From an uncultured Bacteroidales bacterium (GTDB lineage Bacteria; Bacteroidota; Bacteroidia; Bacteroidales; UBA3663): 6,349 bases of DNA. The stretch lies in assembly GCA_905236195.1 (NCBI GenBank), contig CAJOOX010000116.1, forward strand, positions 1 through 6,349. The letters run 5' to 3'. Below, piece by piece: positions 1 through 6,290 of this stretch. The position numbers and the translations under genes are program-made. Within the stretch, counting starts at the first letter, position 1. Each line of letters opens with the position of its first letter. The notes beneath the pieces were generated by a model, which was given only the letters and a program-made list of their open reading frames with translations, did not search any database and had not been told where the DNA came from.

Positions 1-28
1 ACTCTCAACTCTCAACTCTCAATTCTAC
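1..28. repeat. 7-bp tandem repeat at the left edge
   Basis: Three perfect copies of ACTCTCA (1-7, 8-14, 15-21) are followed by a degenerate copy, ATTCTAC (22-28). The array touches the window edge, so its true length is unknown. Its low complexity looks intergenic, yet glycosyltransferase coding sequence begins only a few bases later without a start codon. It may be a genuine intergenic repeat brought next to the gene by rearrangement or by an assembly join. Confidence 0.8.
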
Positions 29-764
29 ACTAGATCTCTCTGCCTGGGGCGGTCCCGATGCTTCGCATCCGTCGTTCACGCCCGTGCAGAAGGCCATCTC
101 CTACAGTATGACCTCGTTCTTCACCACCGGTGGCATACGCGGTGGAGCGAAGAAGAAGGCGCTCGACAAGTTCTACCCCCGCTCCTACAACATGGGCGTG
201 CGTGACACGGTGTGGCGCGAACTGGGAGGTTTCTCCAAGATGCGTTTCGGCGAGGACATCGACTTCAGCTACCGTATCGTGGAGGCCGGTCACCCGACAC
301 GCCTGCTGACCGATGCGTGGGTGTGGCACAAGCGGCGCACCGATCTGAAGAAGTTCTTCCGGCAGGTATACAACAGCGGCATCGCCCGCATCAACCTCAC
401 CAAGCGTCATCCCGGTACACTGAAAGCCGTGCACCTGTTGCCTACGGTGTTCACCCTTGGCGTCATCCTGCTTACAACCCTCAGCGCAGCAAGTCTGCTG
501 ACGGCAGTCTTTGTCTCCGCCCCCTGCTCCCGCAACTGCCTCATACTGGGGCTCACGGCATTGGCACCCGTAGCGCTCTATGCCCTCATCATCTTCGCCG
601 ACTCTGCCCTCAAGAACCACAGCCTTCGTGTAGGACTGCTCAGCATCCCCGCAGCTTTCACCCAGCTGATGGGCTACGGCCTGGGATTCATACAAGCGTG
701 GTGGCGTCGCTGCGTGAAGGGCAAAGACGAATTCTCAGCCTTCGACAAGACATTCTACAAGTAA
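3..764 (+). CDS. Family 2 glycosyltransferase, membrane-associated, 5'-truncated
   Basis: This is the C-terminal part of a GT2 (GT-A fold) glycosyltransferase, which would transfer a sugar from a nucleotide-sugar donor at the inner face of the membrane, probably for surface polysaccharide or glycolipid. The frame is open to the window edge. Recognisable family sequence starts at about position 42 (AWGGPD), continues through MTSFFTTGGIRGG, and reaches the acidic motif FGEDID (Glu-Asp at 252-257) and the WHKRR motif (324-338), the usual acceptor-side signature. Two or three hydrophobic segments follow (about 430-520, 530-600 and 640-700), and the protein ends in a short basic tail. A GTG at 84 could be called as a start, but conserved sequence lies upstream of it, so the true start is probably outside the window. 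The N-terminal donor-binding half is missing. The first roughly 12 codons overlap the 7-bp repeat and are probably not authentic coding sequence. The sugar and acceptor cannot be told from sequence. Confidence 0.85.
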   Translation, partial: SQLSTLNSTLDLSAWGGPDASHPSFTPVQKAISYSMTSFFTTGGIRGGAKKKALDKFYPRSYNMGVRDTVWRELGGFSKMRFGEDIDFSYRIVEAGHPTRLLTDAWVWHKRRTDLKKFFRQVYNSGIARINLTKRHPGTLKAVHLLPTVFTLGVILLTTLSAASLLTAVFVSAPCSRNCLILGLTALAPVALYALIIFADSALKNHSLRVGLLSIPAAFTQLMGYGLGFIQAWWRRCVKGKDEFSAFDKTFYK

Positions 765-800
765 TCCCGCTTATTCTTCAGAAAATAAAGCTAACCAATA

Positions 801-831
801 AGGGGAGCCCGACTTCGCGTTGGGCTCCCCT
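801..831. terminator. Strong hairpin between convergent genes
   Basis: A perfect 10-bp stem, AGGGGAGCCC (801-810) with GGGCTCCCCT (822-831), extends inward by a G-T wobble and two more pairs to a 5-base loop, TTCGC (814-818). It lies 36 nt after the glycosyltransferase stop and about 140 nt after the end of gdhA, which converges on it. Neither side has a strong T-run; on the minus strand the stem is followed by TTATTGG. It probably terminates the glycosyltransferase transcript and may also stop read-through from gdhA. Confidence 0.75.
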
Positions 832-973
832 CTGTCAAATATTGAAAAGAGGATAGAATGATTCGTTCTGAAAGAGGGATTACAGGTACACTGAGCAGGG
901 AATGGTCTGTTGGAAAGTGATGAAGTCAATGAGCAAACCTGCAATCCGTCCGAAAGGCGGGGAGGATTGTGGA

Positions 974-2308
974 TTAAACCACACCCTGGGCCATCATGGC
1001 CTCGGCTACCTTCATGAAGCCGGCAACATTGGCACCCTTGACGTAGTTGATAGAGCCGTCGGGGTTCTTGCCGTACTTCACGCAAGAAGCGTGGATCTGG
1101 CGCATGATGTCATGGAGCTTGTTGTCCACCTCCTCAGCCGACCATGAGTAGCGTACTGAGTTCTGAGCCATTTCGAGACCGGAAACAGACACACCGCCTG
1201 CGTTGCTGGCCTTACCGGGGGCGTAGAGCAAACCGCTCTCCTGGAATACCTTGATGGCACCGGGCGTAGAGGGCATGTTGGCACCTTCGCTGACGGCGAT
1301 ACAGCCGTTCTTAACGAGGGTCTTTGCCTCTTCTTCGTTGATCTCGTTCTGGGTGGCAGAGGGCAGGGCAATGTCGCACTTTTCACCCCAGGGACGCGCA
1401 CCGGCCACATACTTCAGACCGAAGTGCTCGGCATATTCCTTCACACGGCCGTGGCGAACGTTCTTGAGTTCCATAAGGTAGGCGAGTTTCTCCTCAGTGA
1501 ATCCTTCGGGATCGTAAACGTAGCCGTTGTGGTCGGAGCAGGTAACAACCTTGGCACCGAGACGCATAGCCTTCTGGATGGTGTACTGGGCAACGTTACC
1601 GGAACCGGAAACAACGATGGTCTTACCCTCAATGTCGATACCCTTGGTAGCGAGCATTTCCTGGAGGAAGTAGATGTTACCGTAGCCGGTAGCCTCGGGA
1701 CGAATCAGCGAACCGCCGAAGCTGAGACCCTTGCCGGTGAGAACTCCCGTGTAGGCGTGGGTCACCTTCTTGTACATACCATAGAGGTAGCCGATTTCGC
1801 GACCGCCTACGCCGATATCTCCTGCAGGGACATCGACGTCAGCACCGATATACTGATAAAGCTCGCTCATGAACTGCTGACAGAAACGCATGATTTCGGG
1901 ATCGGACTTGCCGGCGGGGTCAAAGTCGGAACCACCCTTAGCGCCGCCCATGGGAAGGGTTGTGAGCGAGTTCTTGAAGGTCTGTTCGAAAGCAAGGAAC
2001 TTGAGAATCGAAAGGTTCACAGAGGGGTGGAAACGGAGACCGCCCTTGTAGGGACCGATGGCGTTGGAGTGCTGGATACGGTAACCCATGTTGGTATGGA
2101 TTACGTGATTGTCGTCCTGCCAGGTCACACGGAATTGATAGATACGCTCGGGAATGCAGAGCCGCTCAATCAGGTTGGCCTTCTCGAATTCGGGATGCTT
2201 GTTGTATTCCTCCTCGATGGAGTTCAAAACAACGGACACTGCCTGAATGTACTCAGGTTCATTGGGGAATCTTTTCTCCAAATTTGCAATTACTTCAGAT
2301 GCTTTCAT
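974..2308 (-). CDS. gdhA: NADP-type glutamate dehydrogenase
   Basis: This enzyme catalyses reversible reductive amination of 2-oxoglutarate with ammonium to L-glutamate. It acts in the cytosol as a hexamer and is a main ammonium-assimilation route in Bacteroidales. The protein is 444 aa, full length for the small hexameric class. The substrate domain holds GPYKGGLRFHP (about 85-95), GGAKGGSDFDP with the likely catalytic Lys124, and PAGDIGVGGRE with the likely catalytic Asp164. The nucleotide domain has the Rossmann motif GSGNVAQY (235-242) and ends its second strand with CSDHNG (about 257-262), resembling E. coli GdhA. This favours NADPH over NADH. ATG at 2308 matches the usual family N-terminus; there is no Shine-Dalgarno, and the bases before it are A-rich. 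The gene has its own promoter and a leader of about 100 nt, and hairpins separate it from the transporter gene upstream. Function is confident; cofactor choice is inferred from sequence similarity. Confidence 0.97.
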   Translation of the reverse strand: MKASEVIANLEKRFPNEPEYIQAVSVVLNSIEEEYNKHPEFEKANLIERLCIPERIYQFRVTWQDDNHVIHTNMGYRIQHSNAIGPYKGGLRFHPSVNLSILKFLAFEQTFKNSLTTLPMGGAKGGSDFDPAGKSDPEIMRFCQQFMSELYQYIGADVDVPAGDIGVGGREIGYLYGMYKKVTHAYTGVLTGKGLSFGGSLIRPEATGYGNIYFLQEMLATKGIDIEGKTIVVSGSGNVAQYTIQKAMRLGAKVVTCSDHNGYVYDPEGFTEEKLAYLMELKNVRHGRVKEYAEHFGLKYVAGARPWGEKCDIALPSATQNEINEEEAKTLVKNGCIAVSEGANMPSTPGAIKVFQESGLLYAPGKASNAGGVSVSGLEMAQNSVRYSWSAEEVDNKLHDIMRQIHASCVKYGKNPDGSINYVKGANVAGFMKVAEAMMAQGVV

Positions 2309-2375
2309 TTTTTTTGAAGTTTTGGATGTTTGATATAGTTTGTTATATTATACTTTGTATTGCAAAAGTTAAAAT

Positions 2376-2408
2376 GTCAGAAAGTTTGAAAAAATGATTT
2401 TTTCTGAC
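2376..2408 (-). promoter_or_regulatory. Inverted repeat at the 5' end of the gdhA leader
   Basis: GTCAGAAA (2376-2383) and TTTCTGAC (2401-2408) form a perfect 8-bp inverted repeat. Nested inside is a second possible stem, GAAAAAA (2388-2394) with TTTTTTC (2398-2404), around a 3-base loop; the two stems compete. The element begins just after the transcription start expected from the -7 box. It could be an operator, or a 5' stem-loop that affects gdhA mRNA stability or translation. Its function is inferred. Confidence 0.5.
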
Positions 2409-2419
2409 TTTTTGCGATG

Positions 2420-2451
2420 CAAAGATAAGGTGTTTATTTCAAATTTCCAAA
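2420..2451 (-). promoter_or_regulatory. Bacteroidetes-type promoter for gdhA
   Basis: Read on the minus strand, TTTG (2451-2448) is followed after 20 nt by TATCTTTG (2427-2420). This fits the Bacteroidetes sigma factor consensus of a -33 TTTG box and a -7 TAnnTTTG box. The predicted start is near 2410-2414, giving gdhA a leader of roughly 100 nt. Confidence 0.75.
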
Positions 2452-2475
2452 TTTTTGAAGAAAAAATTTCAAAAA
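2452..2475. repeat. Inverted repeat next to the gdhA -33 box
   Basis: TTTTTGAA (2452-2459) and TTCAAAAA (2468-2475) form a perfect 8-bp inverted repeat with an 8-base spacer, directly upstream of the gdhA -33 box. It could be a regulator site or an AT-rich upstream element. The region is so AT-rich that chance is a real alternative. Confidence 0.35.
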
Positions 2476-2606
2476 ATCATTATTTTTAAAGGATTTTTGA
2501 ATAAATATACGCATCGATGGCACATTTGGTAAGCAAAATGATAATAATTCGATAAAAAAGGGATAATCTGATTACAAAAACGGAAAACGGCCGGGCACAC
2601 TAATAA

Positions 2607-2641
2607 TCGCGCGCACCCTATATATAATAAGGTACGCGCGA
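2607..2641 (-). terminator. Hairpin downstream of the anion transporter gene
   Basis: TCGCGCG (2607-2613) pairs with CGCGCGA (2635-2641). After one C/A mismatch, ACC (2615-2617) pairs with GGT (2631-2633), closing an AT-rich loop. On the minus strand the stem is followed by TTATTAG, a modest T-rich tail. It lies about 45 nt after the transporter stop. A smaller hairpin, CGGGC (2663-2667) with GCCCG (2673-2677), sits between it and the stop. Together they probably end the transporter transcript before the gdhA promoter. Confidence 0.6.
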
Positions 2642-2684
2642 CAACTTGTATTCGGTGCCGGCCGGGCTGACCGCCCGATCGAGA

Positions 2685-4154
2685 TTAGCTGAACATGAAG
2701 ATGAGCATCAGGTAACCCACTACGCCGCCAAGGACACCGATAAGGAATCCGGCCTTGGCCATGTCGCTCTGGGCTACAAAGCCCGTAGAAGCGGCGAGCG
2801 CATTCGGAGGCGTGGAGATGGGGAGTGTCATAGCGAGGGAGGCTGCCATTGCAATGCCGACAAGCAGTGTCATATTGCCGCCAACAGGTGCAAGAGCATC
2901 ACCCATGCCTATACCTACAGCACAGAGGATGGGCACAAGGAGTGCCGCAGTAGCCGAGTTGGAGATGAAGTTGGAGAGCAGCCAGCAGATGAGACCGGCT
3001 CCGATAATGACGGCAAGAGGCGACCATTCGGCAAAAGGAATGGCATTGACGAGATCGTGAGCCAGACCTGACTTGTTGAAGCCGAGGCCCAGGGCGAAAC
3101 CGCCGGCCACCATCCAGAGCACCGACCAGTCGATGGACTGCAGATCCCGCTTGGAGATGATGCCTGTCATACAGAGCAGCATGATGGGCAGGAAGGCTGC
3201 CACGTTGGCGTTGATACCATTCCAGGCACCCGTGAACCACACAACGACGGTGAGTACAAAGGCGATGGACACCATCCACGTCTTGTAGCCTTTCTTGAGC
3301 TTGGAGTCAATCTCGAGCTTGATATGTTTGTCCCTGAACGGGAAGAGCCACATGATGACAATCCAGCCGATGAGGAGCACAACGAGGGTGATGGGAACCA
3401 TACGGACGGCCCAGTCGCTAAAGGTGAGTCCCATGTCGAGACCGCCCTCTGCAGCCGACGCGTTCAGATATTTCATGGCAATGCCGTTGGGGGGGGTGCC
3501 GATGGGTGTCATCATACCACCGATATTGGCACCCAGCGGGATGGCCATCGCCAGGGCTGTGCGTCCCTTGCCGTTGGCCGGCAGCACACGCAGCACAGGA
3601 CCCAGAAAGGCCAGCATCATTGCAGCAGTAGCCGTATTGGAAATGAAGGCCGAGAAGATAGCGGTGACGAGGATGAAACCCAACAGAACCATATTGGAGC
3701 GGGTACCGAAAGGATAAAGCAGCACCTTGGCCATCCAGGAATCGAGACCCACCTTGGCCACGCCGATAGCAAGAATAAATCCACCGATGAAGAGGATGAT
3801 GACGGGGTCGGAGAAGGTGGCCAGGATTTCTTTGTACGAAATCAGGGTGCCCACATTATCTCCCTGGCGGAACCAGATAAGGGATGAATCGGAAACGGTC
3901 ATCAGCATCACAAAGATGATGATTACTGACGTAACCCATGTGGGCACGGCTTCTGAGAGCCACAGGAGTGCAGCAGTAACAAAGATAGCCACCATACGGC
4001 GCTCCACATCGCTGATCCCGGGCAGACCATACCATTCGGAGGGAATCAGTGACAAAATGATATAGAGGGCAATCGCAAGAAAGCCGCCTATCACTGTTTT
4101 CGCATTCGCAACATTAGCCAAGTTGCGGTAGCGGCGAAATAATATACCTAACAT
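2685..4154 (-). CDS. DASS/SLC13-family sodium-coupled anion symporter
   Basis: This is an inner-membrane transporter of the divalent anion:sodium symporter family, whose members move dicarboxylates such as succinate, malate and fumarate, or citrate or sulfate, usually with Na+. The protein is 489 aa, typical for bacterial members, and mostly hydrophobic with about eleven membrane segments. The two inverted halves each carry a signature: ISNTATA (171-177) with TPIGTPPN (216-223), and ISNSATA (397-403) with STPPN (447-451). These are the hairpin-tip sodium and substrate motifs known from the dicarboxylate transporter VcINDY. The N-terminus is basic (RRYR) before the first helix. ATG at 4154 was chosen because it gives a complete N-terminus behind a recognisable promoter; no Shine-Dalgarno is visible. 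In a succinate-producing Bacteroidales, C4-dicarboxylate uptake or export is plausible, but the substrate cannot be read from sequence. The first TPPN is encoded through a run of eight C (3489-3496 on the complement). Confidence 0.93.
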   Translation of the reverse strand: MLGILFRRYRNLANVANAKTVIGGFLAIALYIILSLIPSEWYGLPGISDVERRMVAIFVTAALLWLSEAVPTWVTSVIIIFVMLMTVSDSSLIWFRQGDNVGTLISYKEILATFSDPVIILFIGGFILAIGVAKVGLDSWMAKVLLYPFGTRSNMVLLGFILVTAIFSAFISNTATAAMMLAFLGPVLRVLPANGKGRTALAMAIPLGANIGGMMTPIGTPPNGIAMKYLNASAAEGGLDMGLTFSDWAVRMVPITLVVLLIGWIVIMWLFPFRDKHIKLEIDSKLKKGYKTWMVSIAFVLTVVVWFTGAWNGINANVAAFLPIMLLCMTGIISKRDLQSIDWSVLWMVAGGFALGLGFNKSGLAHDLVNAIPFAEWSPLAVIIGAGLICWLLSNFISNSATAALLVPILCAVGIGMGDALAPVGGNMTLLVGIAMAASLAMTLPISTPPNALAASTGFVAQSDMAKAGFLIGVLGGVVGYLMLIFMFS

Positions 4155-4258
4155 GTCGGAAGTTAGAATGGAACAGGAATAAAAAAAAATGGATTACCAA
4201 AAAAAAGGGCTCCGGCGGTGCTGGTCTCATTTTGTCGACACACCGTCAAAAAACCTCG

Positions 4259-4266
4259 CAAAGATA
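4259..4266 (-). promoter_or_regulatory. -7 box of the anion transporter promoter
   Basis: TATCTTTG on the minus strand (4266-4259) is a perfect TAnnTTTG box, identical to the one before gdhA. The nearest upstream TTTG (4282-4279) is only 12 nt away, shorter than the usual spacing of about 20, and no clean -33 box lies at the usual distance. The predicted leader is about 95-100 nt and contains T8 and T9 tracts. Confidence 0.6.
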
Positions 4267-4355
4267 ACATTTTTATTTCAAATAATTGCATAAAATGAAA
4301 ACAATTTACAATTTTTGGGGGCATTTTATCATTTTTGCATCTTTTTAGACCACCC

Positions 4356-4379
4356 TTTGCCTTTTTTTTGTTATCTTTG
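4356..4379 (+). promoter_or_regulatory. Promoter of the channel-regulator operon
   Basis: TATCTTTG (4372-4379) is a perfect Bacteroidetes -7 box. The closest TTTG is at 4356-4359, 12 nt upstream, so the -33 element is uncertain. The box lies 21 nt before the ATG at 4401, giving a leader of only about 10-15 nt. It also rules out the in-frame TTG at 4335 as the start, since that lies upstream of the promoter. Confidence 0.65.
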
Positions 4380-4400
4380 CAGACCAAAGACCCTTTTTTT

Positions 4401-5315
4401 ATGGCTAAGTTCGGAACAATAGCTCGGCTGAAAGCTCGGTGGCATGCATTCATGCACAACGAAAAGCTGAAGCAGAAGCTGTACACCATCATCTTCGAAA
4501 GCGACACGCCCGAGGGCAAACTGTTTGACACCCTGCTCATCGTTTTCATCATACTGAGCATCCTGATTACGATGTTCGACACCCTGTTCGTGCACGTCCG
4601 CTGGCTGATGACTACGATGGTGGTGTTGGAATACCTGTTCACGGTCTTCTTCACCTTCGAATATCTGGCGCGTCTCTACTGTTCGCCCAACCCCAGGGAA
4701 TATGCCCTGAGTTTCTTCGGCATCATCGACCTGCTGGCCACCCTCCCGCCCTACCTGGGTTATTTCTTCCACGGTGCAAGATTCATGATGGTGCTCCGGT
4801 CGTTCCGGCTGATCCGTATTTTCCGAGTCTTCAAACTTTTCTCCTTCCTGCAGGAGGGACACATGCTTCTGGAGTCGCTGCGACAGAGCATGCGCAAGAT
4901 TTCGGTATTCTTCCTCTTTGTGGTGATTATGGTCATCAGCATCGGCACGCTCATGTTCATGGTGGAAGGCGACCAGCCCGGCACCCAGTTCACCAACATT
5001 CCGACATCAATCTACTGGGCCATTGTGACGATGACGACCGTGGGCTACGGCGACATCACTCCGGTCACACCCATAGGCAGATTTCTCTCGGCGGTGGTGA
5101 TGCTGTTCGGCTACACCATCCTGGCCGTACCCACGGGCATTGTATCGGCCCAGATGATTCGCGACGGACGCAAGGACCATGCCGACAAGATGCGCGTCTG
5201 TCCCAATTGCGGCAAACGCGGTCACCTGCCCGACGCACACTTCTGCGACAAGTGCGGATGCGACCTGGAGGACGATGACGGGCCGGACAAACACATTTCT
5301 GAAAATAAAAAATAA
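4401..5315 (+). CDS. Voltage-gated potassium channel with C-terminal zinc ribbon
   Basis: This is an inner-membrane tetrameric K+ channel subunit of the six-helix voltage-gated type, usually annotated in this group as an ion transporter. From ATG 4401 the protein is 304 aa. S1 is about 42-60 and S2 about 72-92. S3 (about 105-123) contains a conserved Asp110. S4 carries Arg133, Arg136, Arg139, Arg142 and Lys145 at every third position, the classic voltage sensor. S5 (about 168-188) is followed by the pore helix and the K+ selectivity filter TTVGYGD (212-218), then S6 (about 228-250). The cytoplasmic tail has CPNC (267-270) and CDKC (282-285), a four-Cys zinc ribbon, then an acidic and polar end. 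The open frame extends upstream to a TTG at 4335, but the -7 box at 4372-4379 places the start at 4401. Only 5 nt separate its stop from the regulator gene, so the two are almost certainly co-transcribed. K+ selectivity is well supported by the filter; the physiological role is unknown. Confidence 0.93.
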   Translation: MAKFGTIARLKARWHAFMHNEKLKQKLYTIIFESDTPEGKLFDTLLIVFIILSILITMFDTLFVHVRWLMTTMVVLEYLFTVFFTFEYLARLYCSPNPREYALSFFGIIDLLATLPPYLGYFFHGARFMMVLRSFRLIRIFRVFKLFSFLQEGHMLLESLRQSMRKISVFFLFVVIMVISIGTLMFMVEGDQPGTQFTNIPTSIYWAIVTMTTVGYGDITPVTPIGRFLSAVVMLFGYTILAVPTGIVSAQMIRDGRKDHADKMRVCPNCGKRGHLPDAHFCDKCGCDLEDDDGPDKHISENKK

Positions 5316-5320
5316 CAACA

Positions 5321-6286
5321 ATGGGACATAAATACAGAGGTAATGACAGCATGAGCGCCCTCATCTCGGATGACTATCAGCTGTTACAGGTTTTGAGCCG
5401 ATTCGACATTCCGCTCGGCTTCGGCGACAAGAGTGTGAGTGAGGTCTGCGAACACTGCGGTGTGGACACCGACACCTTTCTGGTGGTATGCAATTTCGTA
5501 AGCTCTGGCACCAAGCCCACCTTCGACGAATACGGATCGCTGTCGGTGGGAGCGCTCCTCAACTACCTGCGGAACTCCCACAGCTACTTCCTCGACTTCA
5601 TGCTGCCCCATATCCGGCAGCGTCTCGTTTCGGCCATCGACATGCGGTCGAGCAACGAGGTGGCCTTCCTGATTATGAAGTTCTTCGACGACTACACTCA
5701 GGAGGTGACCAAACATATGGAGTTTGAGGAATCCGATGTCTTCAAATACGTGGACGGTCTTCTGGAAGGACACCGCGACCCCGAACATTCCCTTCAGGAA
5801 TTTGAGACGCAGATGGAGATTCAGAGCCACAAGAACATCGACTCCAAGATGTCCGATCTCAAGAACATTCTGGTGCGCTACGTGCCGCCCACAAACCACA
5901 CCTATCTGCTCAACCATGCGCTGATGGACCTATTTGCCCTCGAACAGGACCTCTCGACCCACACCCAGCTCGAGGATTCGATATTCTGTTCGGCGGTCTC
6001 CCTGCTCGAAAGTCAGGTGGATGTCGACGACGAAGAAAAGAACGAGACGCCCGAGAACAGCAAGGAACAGCTTTCCGAACGCGAGAAGGACATCCTCATC
6101 GGCGTGGTCAAAGGCCTCACCAACAAGGAGATTGCCAATTCCCTCTGCCTTTCCATCCACACGGTGCTGACCCACCGCCGCAACATCGCCAAGAAACTCG
6201 AGATCCATTCCCCCGCCGGCCTCGTGATTTATGCCATCGTCAACAACATCGTCAAGGTCGAGGATATTAAGGATGCGATAGAGTAA
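5321..6286 (+). CDS. LuxR-type regulator with hemerythrin-like (YtfE/ScdA-type) sensor domain
   Basis: This is a probable cytosolic transcription regulator of 321 aa. Residues about 19-60 resemble the ScdA N-terminal domain (IPLGFGDKSVSEVC), but the family's Cys-Cys pair is replaced by Gly33-Phe34. Residues about 75-230 form a helical hemerythrin-like domain with His87, His132-x3-Glu136, His170 and His214-x3-Glu218, the same order as the six di-iron ligands of E. coli YtfE. An acidic linker (234-247) leads to a LuxR/GerE helix-turn-helix (251-310) with LSEREKDIL, GLTNKEIA, SIHTVLTHRRNI and KLEI. There is no receiver domain, so the di-iron site is the likely input, possibly nitric oxide, oxygen or peroxide; that is inferred. 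The start at 5321 lies 5 nt after the channel stop. ATG 5351 (Met11), with AGAGGT 12 nt upstream, is a reasonable alternative and loses no domain. DNA-binding class is confident, metal site likely, signal and targets unknown. Confidence 0.88.
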   Translation: MGHKYRGNDSMSALISDDYQLLQVLSRFDIPLGFGDKSVSEVCEHCGVDTDTFLVVCNFVSSGTKPTFDEYGSLSVGALLNYLRNSHSYFLDFMLPHIRQRLVSAIDMRSSNEVAFLIMKFFDDYTQEVTKHMEFEESDVFKYVDGLLEGHRDPEHSLQEFETQMEIQSHKNIDSKMSDLKNILVRYVPPTNHTYLLNHALMDLFALEQDLSTHTQLEDSIFCSAVSLLESQVDVDDEEKNETPENSKEQLSEREKDILIGVVKGLTNKEIANSLCLSIHTVLTHRRNIAKKLEIHSPAGLVIYAIVNNIVKVEDIKDAIE

Positions 6287-6290
6287 AATC

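Larger units (their letters stand above)
2309..2684. other. 376-bp AT-rich intergenic region
   Basis: This gap lies between two minus-strand genes. From right to left (the direction of transcription) it holds hairpins after the transporter stop (2663-2677 and 2607-2641), an AT-rich stretch of about 130 bp with no recognisable gene (2476-2606), an inverted repeat (2452-2475), the gdhA promoter (2420-2451), and the gdhA leader with a stem-loop (2376-2408). No small ORF or known RNA gene is convincing here. Confidence 0.8.

Noticed and set aside
30..695. Minus-strand open frame (221 codons) opposite the glycosyltransferase
   Set aside because: It is antisense to conserved GT2 sequence and shows no recognisable motif or promoter.
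989..1001. Palindrome GGCCAT-C-ATGGCC near the 3' end of gdhA
   Set aside because: It lies within codons for the conserved C-terminal Met-Met-Ala stretch and is explained by coding sequence.
1424..2317. Long plus-strand open frame (297 codons) opposite gdhA
   Set aside because: It lies fully antisense to a confidently identified gdhA and its translation resembles no family I recognise. The high GC of the real gene explains the open frame.
2350..2357. Plus-strand promoter-like ATACTTTG in the gdhA leader
   Set aside because: It does not match TAnnTTTG, has no TTTG at suitable distance, and has no plus-strand gene downstream.
3324..3887. Plus-strand open frames opposite the anion transporter
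   Set aside because: Their His-, Gly- and Asp-rich translations are the mirror of a hydrophobic membrane protein read antisense, with no independent evidence of coding.
4335..4400. TTG at 4335 as the start of the channel gene (22 extra residues)
   Set aside because: The -7 box TATCTTTG at 4372-4379 lies downstream of it, and the segment is T-rich leader sequence. ATG 4401 fits the promoter and the family.
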